This document shows positions 17,744 through 26,203 of a stretch of 34,724 nucleotides of DNA, piece by piece; position 1 is the first letter of the stretch, and each line of letters starts with the position of its first letter. Origin of the DNA: an uncultured Treponema sp. Its GTDB lineage: Bacteria > Spirochaetota > Spirochaetia > Treponematales > Treponemataceae. The DNA lies in contig CAMNBC010000011.1 of NCBI GenBank assembly GCA_946532115.1, positions 1-34,724 of the forward strand. The letters are read 5' to 3'. A program made the position numbers and the translations under genes. The notes below the pieces were generated by a model that did no database searches, was not told the origin of the DNA, and worked only from the letters and a program-made list of their open reading frames with translations.

Positions 17744-20216
17744 AACTGTTATTGTACAGTGCAGATTATCCTCTACAAGATTGCCGGGAAAGGCTCTTAA
17801 AGAGCTTGGCGGAAAGCCTGTACTTGCATGGGTTCTTTCTTCCATGAAAAAAGTAAAGGCTGATAATTATTTTGTAGCAACTGATGAAGCATCGTATGAA
17901 TCTTTGTTACCTGTTTGCAAAGAATATGGCTTTGAATGTTTTGCAGGGCCGTTAAATGACGTCCTTGCACGTTTTACAATGCTGCTTGATACAATTAAAA
18001 CAAAAACTGTAATTAGAGCAACTGCAGATAATCCTTTTTTGTTTTATGAAGCAGCAGAAGAAAGTGCTGCTCTTTTTGAAGAAAAAAATCAAAAAGGTCA
18101 TTGTGATTATCTGACATATTCAGGACTCCCTCATGGAAGCGGAGTAGAAGTTTTTAGTGCAGAATCTATAAAAAAAGCAGCATTAGAAACTCAGGATCCG
18201 TACGATCATGAGCATGTAGGTCCTGCCTTATATAATCATAAAGACCGTTATATTTGTGAATTTGTACCTGCTCCAAGACGTTTTGATTTTCCAGAACTTA
18301 GAACAACAATAGATACTTTTTCAGATTATCTGAGAGCAGTTTCTATTTTGAATTATATGAATGAAAAAGGTTATGAAGGTCCATATTCAACAGAACAGAT
18401 TATAGAAGCCTGTCGGGCAAACAGTGTAAAATATCCGGTGGTTCTGGTTCCGTCAGTTGTAAAAGGACATGGAACAGGGCATTTACGTCGCTGCCTGAAT
18501 GCAGCACTACAGGGAAAATTCTTTATATACATACCAGATGACAAAACACTCACAGAAGCTGATTCAGTAATAGAAGAATATGTTGCTGCAGGACTTTCTA
18601 AAAATCAGATTATAAATTCAATACCAGATGAGACCTATCTTCCTGCAATAATTACAGACACTTTTGAGCTTACACAAAATCAGCTGAAAGAACTTTCTAA
18701 AAACCGCAGTTTAATTTCCATAGATGAAGGTTCAAAATTTACAGATTATTGTGATTATATTCTGGATATTATTCCTTCATATAAATGTGAAAGAAAAGCA
18801 AATAAAACAGAAACAGGCTTTATCACAATGCCAGAAAATATCCGTAAGCATGGAACTAATGAAGCAGAAAAAAAAGTTGAACGGATATTAATCTGTCTGG
18901 GAGGAGAAGATCCAGCAAATCTTACAATTCCGGCAGCAAAGGCTTTTATCAAAAAGTTTCCGAATGCAAAAATCACAGCAATAGTTTCAAATGAACAGAG
19001 TCCTTATGTTGATTATGCCGGAGGTCCAAATATTGAGTTTATTAAACCTGTTGCAGGACTCCGTGAAAAACTGTTTGAATATGATATTGTTGTAACTCAT
19101 TACGGGCTTACTGCCTTTGAAGCAGTGTACGCAGGCTGTGGAGTAATTCTTCTGCCAACGACAAAACTTCATAAAAAACTTGCAGAAAAATATAATTTTG
19201 CTTATGTGGGAGATAAATCAATTACAGATTCTTCGCTTGAAAATGCCCTTAATTCGGAAAATCTTTATGCAAGAAGTTTTTTTGAAAGTAATTTGAACGG
19301 AGATTCAGCAGGCGAAAAAAAATCCCTTAGTGATTTTTTGAAATATCTTTCAAGCGGAAAAAGAATGTGCTGTCCTGTGTGTGGTCAGTTTCATGAAATA
19401 CCTGATGAAGTAATTTCAAGAAATGAAACAAGAACCTACCGCCGCTGTTCAAAATGTGGCATGGTTTATATGGCCTTCACAACCATAGAAGATAAAAAAT
19501 ATCAGAAAGCTTATTTTTTTGAAGATTATAAAAAACAATACGGCAAAACCTATGAAGAAGATTTTGAGTCTATAAAAGCGCAGGGGCTGAGAAGAGTAGG
19601 CGTAATAAAAAGCCTGACTGGAACCCGTGGGGAAAATTTACTTGATATTGGCTGCGCCTATGGACCATTTCTGGCAGCTGCCGCTGATAATGGCTTAAAT
19701 CCTTTTGGAACAGATATTGCCGAAGATGCAGTTACCTATGTTCAGCAGAAATTAAAATATCCGGCAGTATGTTCAGCATTTCCAGAAATTGATACAGCTG
19801 AAGAATTTGGAATTTCTCAGTTTGATGTTGTTACGATGTGGTATGTAATAGAACATTTTAAGGATTTAGGAAGCGTATTGCGAAAAGTTTCTTCGCTTGT
19901 AAAAAAAGGGGGAGTGTTTGCTTTTTCAACGCCAAGCGGAGAAGGAATTTCGGCTGTAAGCGATAAAGATCATTTTTATGAAATAAGTCCTACAGATCAT
20001 TATACAGTCTGGGAACCTGGCCGTGCAGATTCAATTTTACGAAAGTTTGGTTTTAAGGTAGAGCGCATAGTTTCTACCGGCCATCATCCGGAACGCTTCC
20101 CAAGCATTAAAAAATCTGGTGCAAAGCCTGGAAGCCTTAAGTGGAAGTTGACGGATGCAAAGAGCCGTGCAAAAAAACTCGGCGATACAGTAGAAATTTA
20201 CTGCAAGAAACTATAA
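17721..20216 (+). CDS. Multidomain fusion: SpsF-like cytidylyltransferase + PseG-like domain + zinc-ribbon SAM methyltransferase
   Basis: N-term VIVQCRLSSTRLPGKALKELGGKPVLAWVL (CTP_transf_3 type); middle GHGTGHLRRCL resembling the PseG GxGHxxRC motif, plus LICLGGEDPANL and VTHYGLTAFEAVYAGCGVILLP; C-term CCPVCGQ...CSKCGMVY and LLDIGCAYGPFLAAAADNGLNPFGTDI. Confidence 0.8.
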   Translation: MMMIKTNRTVIVQCRLSSTRLPGKALKELGGKPVLAWVLSSMKKVKADNYFVATDEASYESLLPVCKEYGFECFAGPLNDVLARFTMLLDTIKTKTVIRATADNPFLFYEAAEESAALFEEKNQKGHCDYLTYSGLPHGSGVEVFSAESIKKAALETQDPYDHEHVGPALYNHKDRYICEFVPAPRRFDFPELRTTIDTFSDYLRAVSILNYMNEKGYEGPYSTEQIIEACRANSVKYPVVLVPSVVKGHGTGHLRRCLNAALQGKFFIYIPDDKTLTEADSVIEEYVAAGLSKNQIINSIPDETYLPAIITDTFELTQNQLKELSKNRSLISIDEGSKFTDYCDYILDIIPSYKCERKANKTETGFITMPENIRKHGTNEAEKKVERILICLGGEDPANLTIPAAKAFIKKFPNAKITAIVSNEQSPYVDYAGGPNIEFIKPVAGLREKLFEYDIVVTHYGLTAFEAVYAGCGVILLPTTKLHKKLAEKYNFAYVGDKSITDSSLENALNSENLYARSFFESNLNGDSAGEKKSLSDFLKYLSSGKRMCCPVCGQFHEIPDEVISRNETRTYRRCSKCGMVYMAFTTIEDKKYQKAYFFEDYKKQYGKTYEEDFESIKAQGLRRVGVIKSLTGTRGENLLDIGCAYGPFLAAAADNGLNPFGTDIAEDAVTYVQQKLKYPAVCSAFPEIDTAEEFGISQFDVVTMWYVIEHFKDLGSVLRKVSSLVKKGGVFAFSTPSGEGISAVSDKDHFYEISPTDHYTVWEPGRADSILRKFGFKVERIVSTGHHPERFPSIKKSGAKPGSLKWKLTDAKSRAKKLGDTVEIYCKKL

Positions 20217-20242
20217 CTTATTGTCATTAGAAAGGTGGGGAA

Positions 20243-21901
20243 ATGAACATTTTAATACTAGGCGCAGGTCTTATGCAAAAGCCTGCAATTCTCAGTGCAA
20301 AGGAAGAAGGCTTTACTGTTCATGTAATTGATGCAGATGATAAAGCAGTTGCAATTCCTTATGCTGATACATTCAGAAAAATCGATTTAAAAGATAAAGA
20401 TGGAATTTTAGCTTATGCTAAAGAACTTAAAGCTGGTGAAGGCGGTCTTGATGCTGTATTTACTGCCGGAACAGATTTTTCCGCAAGTGTAAGTTATGTT
20501 TGTGAAGCTCTTGGTTTACCTGCTCATTCATATCAGGCAGCAGTAAATGCAAGTGTAAAAACAGTAATGCGTCAGTGTTTTGCAGATGCAGGAGTTCCGT
20601 CACCTGCTTTCATACAAGTCAGCAGGGAAGATCTTCGTAATTGCGAACCCCAGATGAAGCAATCTATTTTAAACACTGTCCTCCAAAAAATGACATTTCC
20701 CCTCGTTGTAAAACCCGTAGATAATATGGGGGCTCGCGGCTGCCGTATGGTTCGCAGCGAAAACGAGTTTTTACCGGCGATAGAAATAGCTGTAAAATGC
20801 AGCCGCACAGGAAATGCAATAGTAGAAGAATATATGGAAGGACCAGAGTATTCAATTGATGCTCTTGTTTACAACGGAACTTTTACAGTTACAGGATTTG
20901 CAATCCGCCATATCAAGTATCCGCCGTATTTTATAGAAGTTGGTCATACAATGCCTGCCATTCTCGATAAAAGAATGCATGATGAACTGATTTCTGTTTT
21001 TGCACTTGGTGCAAAGGCTCTTGGTCTTACCTGTGGAGCCGCAAAAGCAGACATAAAATATACAGCAAAAGGTCCTATGATTGGCGAAATTGCCGGACGG
21101 CTTTCTGGTGGTTATATGTCCGGCTGGACATACCCTTATGCTTCAGACTTAAACCTCACAAAACAGGGAATATTGATTGCGGCAGGACAGGAGCCTGGAA
21201 AATTAATTGAACGTCGTAGACGTGTAGATTACTGCCCGAGTGAATTGTGTAAATCTGCAGAAAAGCCGTATGAACTTTTTGAAGTTCCATGTTTAAGAAC
21301 TTCTGCAGAACGAGCCTGGATGAGTATTCCGGGAACTGTAAAATATATAGAGAATATAAAAGATTATTCAGACAGAGCTGTATTCGACGTACTTCCTCGT
21401 GCAACAGTTAATCTTGGAAGTGAAGTCGATTTCCCGCGGAATAATGTTGAAAAATGTGGAAATGTAATTGCCGTAAGTCATAGCCGCGAAGCTGCAATTA
21501 CAGTTGCGCAGGATGCAGTTTCAGATATTTTTATTACACTTGAACCTGATAATCCAAAAACAGAAAAATATCTTTCCGGAGCAGAAGCAGAAGACGAATC
21601 TTCGTTTCCACCGGATGCTTTTGGAAAACTCAGTGAATCTGAATTGAACAGCCTTAACGGTACAATTCCTGCAAATCAAAAGATTCAGGATTCTATTCCA
21701 GAAGTCCTGAAAACTGCCGAATATATAGATAAGATAGACTGGAATTATAATACAATCAAAAGCACTGCACAAAAGTTTGATTTATTACGTTCAAAACATC
21801 CGGCCTTAGATACAAGACGTTTCTGGAAAGCTGTTGTGCGCGGAGGAATTCAGGCTGCAGTTTATGTTTCAGATACAACAGAAAAACTTGCAGGAAAATA
21901 G
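20243..21901 (+). CDS. ATP-grasp domain protein
   Basis: MNILILGAGLMQKPAILSAKEEGFTVHVIDAD, FPLVVKPVDNMGARGCRMV, AIVEEYMEGPEYSIDALVYNG, IGEIAGRLSGGYMSGWTYPYASD. Confidence 0.85.
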   Translation: MNILILGAGLMQKPAILSAKEEGFTVHVIDADDKAVAIPYADTFRKIDLKDKDGILAYAKELKAGEGGLDAVFTAGTDFSASVSYVCEALGLPAHSYQAAVNASVKTVMRQCFADAGVPSPAFIQVSREDLRNCEPQMKQSILNTVLQKMTFPLVVKPVDNMGARGCRMVRSENEFLPAIEIAVKCSRTGNAIVEEYMEGPEYSIDALVYNGTFTVTGFAIRHIKYPPYFIEVGHTMPAILDKRMHDELISVFALGAKALGLTCGAAKADIKYTAKGPMIGEIAGRLSGGYMSGWTYPYASDLNLTKQGILIAAGQEPGKLIERRRRVDYCPSELCKSAEKPYELFEVPCLRTSAERAWMSIPGTVKYIENIKDYSDRAVFDVLPRATVNLGSEVDFPRNNVEKCGNVIAVSHSREAAITVAQDAVSDIFITLEPDNPKTEKYLSGAEAEDESSFPPDAFGKLSESELNSLNGTIPANQKIQDSIPEVLKTAEYIDKIDWNYNTIKSTAQKFDLLRSKHPALDTRRFWKAVVRGGIQAAVYVSDTTEKLAGK

Positions 21902-21909
21902 GATTTAAT

Positions 21910-22953
21910 ATGACAGTAAAAATAATGCTAAAAAGATTTTCTGCCTTAATATGTTCAGTACTTTTATACTCAGCACTTTTTGCGTCGAACGACATCGCAC
22001 TCATGGAAAAGTGCAAAAACTCCGGTATGACAATTTACTGGGACAGCCTCTCAGAAACCGGAATGATAGAAAAAAACGGCCACCAGCTGACGTTCAGAAA
22101 CGGCGAAGGCCTTGTTCTTTTAGACAGCATCCGTATGATGATAACCGATGCACCCGAACTCCGCAACAATCAGCTCTACGTTTCAAAGAAGTTCCTGGAC
22201 GACAGTGAATCGTTCTTCAATCAGAAATCAGAGCTGCCGTTTAAGGTGGGGGCTATCCTCATAGATGCAGGCCACGGGGGAAAGGACCCGGGAGCACTTA
22301 AAACCTATAAGATTAACGGTAAGAACGTCACAATCCAGGAAAAAGACATCACCCTCAAAGTTTCAAAAATGCTCGCCGAACGCTTAAAAGCCGCATACCC
22401 CGGCAAACAGATAATTCTCACCCGCAGTACCGACAAATTCCTGTCGCTGGGAGAACGAACCGACATCGCCAACGGAGTCAAAGTAGGCGAAAACGAAGCG
22501 GTGCTTTTCATCTCAGTACACGTAAATTCTTCACTCAACAAAACGTCTTCCGGTTATGAAGTGTGGTACCTTTCACCAGGTTATAGACGCAACGTCCTTG
22601 ATAAGTCAGCAGTCGACGGTGACCCGAATCTTTTCCCAATCTTAAATTCAATGCTTGAAGAAGAATACACAACCGAAAGCATTATGATTGCAAAGTTCAT
22701 TATGGACGGCCTGCAGGCTCAGATAGGTAAAGAATCAACTGCCCGCGGAATTAAGGCCGAAGAATGGTTTGTAGTCCGCAATTCAAACATGCCAAGTGTT
22801 CTTATAGAACTTGGATTTATCTCAAACGAAAAAGAAGCCCTGCTGTTAAATGATGACAGATACTTGAAAAAAGCTACCCTTGGAATATATAATGGAATTG
22901 CAGCGTTTATTACTCACTTTGAACGTTCTCAAGGATTTACTTCGATAAAATGA
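21910..22953 (+). CDS. N-acetylmuramoyl-L-alanine amidase (Amidase_3)
   Basis: AILIDAGHGGKDPGA, VLFISVHVNSS, SVLIELGFISNEKEALLL zinc-amidase motifs; N-terminal signal sequence. Confidence 0.92.
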   Translation: MTVKIMLKRFSALICSVLLYSALFASNDIALMEKCKNSGMTIYWDSLSETGMIEKNGHQLTFRNGEGLVLLDSIRMMITDAPELRNNQLYVSKKFLDDSESFFNQKSELPFKVGAILIDAGHGGKDPGALKTYKINGKNVTIQEKDITLKVSKMLAERLKAAYPGKQIILTRSTDKFLSLGERTDIANGVKVGENEAVLFISVHVNSSLNKTSSGYEVWYLSPGYRRNVLDKSAVDGDPNLFPILNSMLEEEYTTESIMIAKFIMDGLQAQIGKESTARGIKAEEWFVVRNSNMPSVLIELGFISNEKEALLLNDDRYLKKATLGIYNGIAAFITHFERSQGFTSIK

Positions 22954-23429
22954 CAGCTAAAGCTACAATCGATATGTTGAAGAGTAAGAGTCTTCCTATT
23001 TTTATAATTTCTCTTGTAATAATTGGTCTTTTTGTCTTTTCATTTATGGGCTATTTAGTTTCAAAAGACTCACATAGAAGGGTTTTTATATTTCCTTCTG
23101 CAGATGATGGAAAATATATTATAGAATATCGTAATCTTTCAAAAAAGCCGCATCAGGGTGATATTCAATTGTATATAGAGGAAATTCTTCTTGGCTCAAC
23201 AGTAGAACGAACAAAACTGCTTTTTACCCCTGGTACAAGAGTTATTTCCTGCTTTGAAAGAAAACACGTACTTTACCTGAATCTTTCAAACGATCTGCTT
23301 TTTATGGGCGACGGAGTTGTGGAAATCAGAGAGGGGACAGAGCTCCTCATAAAAAATATAAAGGAAAATTTTTCAGAAATAGACTCTGTTGAGATTTTTA
23401 TTGACGGAAAATCTGCTTTTGAAAAATAA
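22950..23429 (+). CDS. GerMN-domain membrane protein
   Basis: Single TM anchor; IQLYIEEILLGSTVERTKLLFTPGTRVISCFERKHVLYLNLSNDLLF matches the GerMN pattern; ATGA overlap with the amidase gene. Confidence 0.65.
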   Translation: MTAKATIDMLKSKSLPIFIISLVIIGLFVFSFMGYLVSKDSHRRVFIFPSADDGKYIIEYRNLSKKPHQGDIQLYIEEILLGSTVERTKLLFTPGTRVISCFERKHVLYLNLSNDLLFMGDGVVEIREGTELLIKNIKENFSEIDSVEIFIDGKSAFEK

Positions 23430-23435
23430 AAAACA

Positions 23436-23464
23436 TTGACAAAACGGTGTAGTTGATAGATAAT
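23436..23464 (+). promoter_or_regulatory. Strong sigma70-type promoter for flaA
   Basis: TTGACA (23436-23441), 17-nt spacer, GATAAT (23459-23464). Confidence 0.75.
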
Positions 23465-23513
23465 AAATTTAAATACAAGGCTACATCGAATTAGTATAAA
23501 AAAGGAGCTTCAA

Positions 23514-24596
23514 ATGAAGAAGACTTTTGGTTTAATTGCAGCTGCTATGCTGCTTGTTGGTGGCGTTGCTTTCGCTGATGAAGCTATGCTCATCGATTTT
23601 ACTCTTCTGGATGCTGACTGTGTTGCTGATGACAATGGAAATCAGACACAGAACAGTCATACAGTTATGGACTACTCTGTAAGCGCTGGTGCAACTTTCA
23701 CAGAAGATCAGAAAGATCTTATGAAAACTTCATTGGCACTTCCAGAATGGGAAGTTAAGCTGAACTCATCTGCAAAGACTGTTGCAAGCTTGGCTGATTC
23801 TACGGTTGTTGCCGCTCCTGTAAAAGGTGAAGCAGATGTTCCATTTGCTGGCAAAAATGTAATGGGTGTTCGCATCGTATTCCCAACTTGGGCTTCAAAT
23901 GCAAACGCTACAATCGAACCTCCGTTTGATATTCCTGCTTACGAGCCATTGGCAACTGCTGATGAAAATGGTGAACGACAGGAACCAACAGATGAAGAAA
24001 AAGCTAGTGGAAAAACACTTTTTGAAGATGGATATGGTGTTGTAAAGAACGTTGGAACAGTAAAAGCTATTTCTGTTACAACAATGGGTATGAACTATCC
24101 ACATGGACTTTATGTTCTTATGTCAGATAACGACGGTGTAACACGCCGCTACTTCATGGGTTACCTTGGTTTCGACGGATGGAAAGAACTCCGCTGGAAC
24201 AACCCACAGTACATTTCTGAAATTCGTAACCGCGAAATTCGTGTATATCCAATCTATCCACGCGGACTTCCATTCGTAAAGTTCGAAGGATTCCAGATTA
24301 CACGTGATGCTGCTCACATTGGTGGCGACTTCATTGGTTACTTCAAAGACGTAAAGATTATTTACGACAAGGCACTCCTTACTAGCGACCGCGACATTGC
24401 TGATGAAGACCTCTGGGGAATCATTGGTAGAAAGGAAAAGGCTCGCCAGAATGCTGAAATGCAGAGATTTGGTAACAAGCAGGTTAACCGCTACCTCGAA
24501 AGAGCTAAGCTTGCTTCTGAAGATGAATTCACTTCTTCTTTGAATGAAGAAGGTAGTTCTAACGCTCAGAGCAACGGTGGACAGGCTGCTGACTAA
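23514..24596 (+). CDS. flaA: Flagellar filament outer layer (sheath) protein FlaA
   Basis: Signal peptide; NVMGVRIVFPTWASNANATIEPPFDIPAYEP, VKAISVTTMGMNYPHGLYVLMSD, GFDGWKELRWNNPQYI, characteristic of spirochete FlaA; AAAGGAG ribosome-binding site. Confidence 0.95.
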   Translation: MKKTFGLIAAAMLLVGGVAFADEAMLIDFTLLDADCVADDNGNQTQNSHTVMDYSVSAGATFTEDQKDLMKTSLALPEWEVKLNSSAKTVASLADSTVVAAPVKGEADVPFAGKNVMGVRIVFPTWASNANATIEPPFDIPAYEPLATADENGERQEPTDEEKASGKTLFEDGYGVVKNVGTVKAISVTTMGMNYPHGLYVLMSDNDGVTRRYFMGYLGFDGWKELRWNNPQYISEIRNREIRVYPIYPRGLPFVKFEGFQITRDAAHIGGDFIGYFKDVKIIYDKALLTSDRDIADEDLWGIIGRKEKARQNAEMQRFGNKQVNRYLERAKLASEDEFTSSLNEEGSSNAQSNGGQAAD

Positions 24597-24615
24597 TTAA
24601 GCTTATAGCTGAATA

Positions 24616-24666
24616 ACGCCCTGGAAGTTATGTGTAAATGGTAATTTCCCAGGGCGTATTTTTTTT
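24616..24666 (+). terminator. Intrinsic terminator after flaA
   Basis: ACGCCCTGG (24616-24624) / CCAGGGCGT (24649-24657) followed by a T run. Confidence 0.85.
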
Positions 24667-24684
24667 AACCAGACGGAATTTGAC

Positions 24685-25932
24685 ATGGAAACTGCTAATT
24701 TAATTTCGAAAAAACAGATTAGAGAAATCTATGAATCGTATACAGATTATTTCAATGAAATAATGTCAAAGGTAATAGAACGCCTTCAGCAGAATATAAA
24801 GCTTTCTGCACAGCCAACTTACAAGAGCCGTGTAAAGAGTTTTGAAAGCTATTATAAAAAGATTTTACGCTTAAAACCAGAACAGGTAGAAGGAAATAAA
24901 TCTTTAATATACCTCACAGATATGATGGGAATACGCATGATTTGTGCCTTTCTGGAAGATATTAACCTTGGTGTAGAGCAGATTAAAAAGTTATTTGAAA
25001 TTAAAGAAGTAGAAGTAAAAGGTGCCGAAAAGAAATTTTCTGAATTCGGATACGAATCAGTTCACGTACTTGTAAAAATACCGGAAGAGTTTAAACCTCC
25101 TCTTACAGGGAAATACGAAGGACTGGAGCCTATCTCCGATGAAATTGTCTGTGAAATACAAATCCGTACAATTTTACAGGATGCCTGGGCTGAAGTAGAA
25201 CACGAATTAATCTATAAGATTGATTTTAATCCATTTGATATGCCGCTTCGTCGTAAACTTGCTTCAATTAATGCCTCTCTAACTCTTGCAGACATTACCT
25301 TCCAGGAAATTCGTGATTATCAGAATAAACTGCAGCGTGAACTTGATGAAAGAAGACGTTCGTTTTATTCACTTGCAGATGGTTTCTTAAATGAAAAGCA
25401 GGAAGAAAAACAGGAAGACATTAACCGTGTAAGTCCTTTTGTTCAGGGAACAATCGATGATTTGATTCTAAAGGCAATTGAAGCTCATAATGACGGTCAT
25501 CTCTCAGATGCTGTAGATATCTATACTCGTATTCTGGAAGCAGTTGAAGGTGGAGATAAGAATGTTCTGGCTGTCATTCATAAACACCGTGGTATGGCAT
25601 TCTTTGCAATGAATAATCTTGAAGCTGCCCTCGATGATTTTCAGAAGAGTATTGAAGCAGATCCAAAGGCTTTCCGTTCTTATTATTATAAGGGAATTGT
25701 ATATTCTATCCTCAAAAAATATAAAGAGGCCGTTGAGTGCTATTCAAAATCTCTTGAAATAAATGAATTCCAGGCCCATGCAAATTTCCGTCGTGCAATG
25801 GCTTATTATGAGCTTGGTGAATATGAGCAGGCAATGAATGACCTTGATGTTGCATTGAAACTTGGTATGAAGCCAGAAGAATGCAAGGCATTCCAGGAAA
25901 AACTTGTTAAAAAATTTGGAATGAATATGTAA
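24685..25932 (+). CDS. RelA/SpoT-domain (p)ppGpp synthetase-like protein fused to C-terminal TPRs
   Basis: RVKSFESYYKK, DMMGIRMICAF, FGYESVHVLV, CEIQIRTILQDAWAEVEHELIYK motifs; C-terminal TPR repeats. Confidence 0.85.
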   Translation: METANLISKKQIREIYESYTDYFNEIMSKVIERLQQNIKLSAQPTYKSRVKSFESYYKKILRLKPEQVEGNKSLIYLTDMMGIRMICAFLEDINLGVEQIKKLFEIKEVEVKGAEKKFSEFGYESVHVLVKIPEEFKPPLTGKYEGLEPISDEIVCEIQIRTILQDAWAEVEHELIYKIDFNPFDMPLRRKLASINASLTLADITFQEIRDYQNKLQRELDERRRSFYSLADGFLNEKQEEKQEDINRVSPFVQGTIDDLILKAIEAHNDGHLSDAVDIYTRILEAVEGGDKNVLAVIHKHRGMAFFAMNNLEAALDDFQKSIEADPKAFRSYYYKGIVYSILKKYKEAVECYSKSLEINEFQAHANFRRAMAYYELGEYEQAMNDLDVALKLGMKPEECKAFQEKLVKKFGMNM

Positions 25933-25972
25933 AAAAAATATATAAAATTTTGTAAAATTAGTTGTTTTGGTG

Positions 25973-26001
25973 TTGACTAAAATTTGTATGTCTGATATAT
26001 T
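25973..26001 (+). promoter_or_regulatory. Sigma70-type promoter for tRNA-Glu
   Basis: TTGACT (25973-25978), 17-nt spacer, TATATT (25996-26001). Confidence 0.65.
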
Positions 26002-26024
26002 ATTCAACGTCAGCAATGACATAT

Positions 26025-26096
26025 GTCTCCTTCGTCTAGTGGTTAGGACATCGGGTTTTCATCCCGACAACAGCAGTTCAATTCTGCTAGGAGATG
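26025..26096 (+). tRNA. tRNA-Glu (anticodon TTC)
   Basis: GTCTCCTTCGTCTAGTGGTTAGGACATCGGGTTTTCATCCCGACAACAGCAGTTCAATTCTGCTAGGAGATG folds as a cloverleaf; anticodon stem TCGGG/CCCGA with loop TTTTCAT; T stem AGCAG/CTGCT; CCA not encoded. Confidence 0.93.
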
Positions 26097-26102
26097 TTCA
26101 AG

Positions 26103-26135
26103 AGCCTTGTAAGAAATCTTACAAGGCTTTTTTTA
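26103..26135 (+). terminator. Intrinsic terminator after tRNA-Glu
   Basis: AGCCTTGTAAG (26103-26113) / CTTACAAGGCT (26118-26128) plus T run. Confidence 0.88.
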
Positions 26136-26140
26136 TATAT

Positions 26141-26203
26141 GGATTGCCACACTTTCGGCTTGCAATGACGTTATCGCGAGAAACGAATGTGACGAAGCAA
26201 TCT
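26141..26203. repeat. Dispersed palindromic repeat copy (GGATTGC...GCAATGACG...GCAATC)
   Basis: GGATTGCCACACTTTCGGCTTGCAATGACG...GTGACGAAGCAATC; matches the reverse complement of 15131-15160 and abuts the next CDS. Confidence 0.65.

Noticed and set aside
25967-26203. N-terminal extension of the helicase ORF
   Set aside because: Reads through a complete tRNA-Glu, its terminator and a repeat element; not a plausible translation
26025-26203. tRNA-associated integration site for a mobile island
   Set aside because: No integrase, no duplicated tRNA 3' end seen, and flanking genes look like core chromosomal genes
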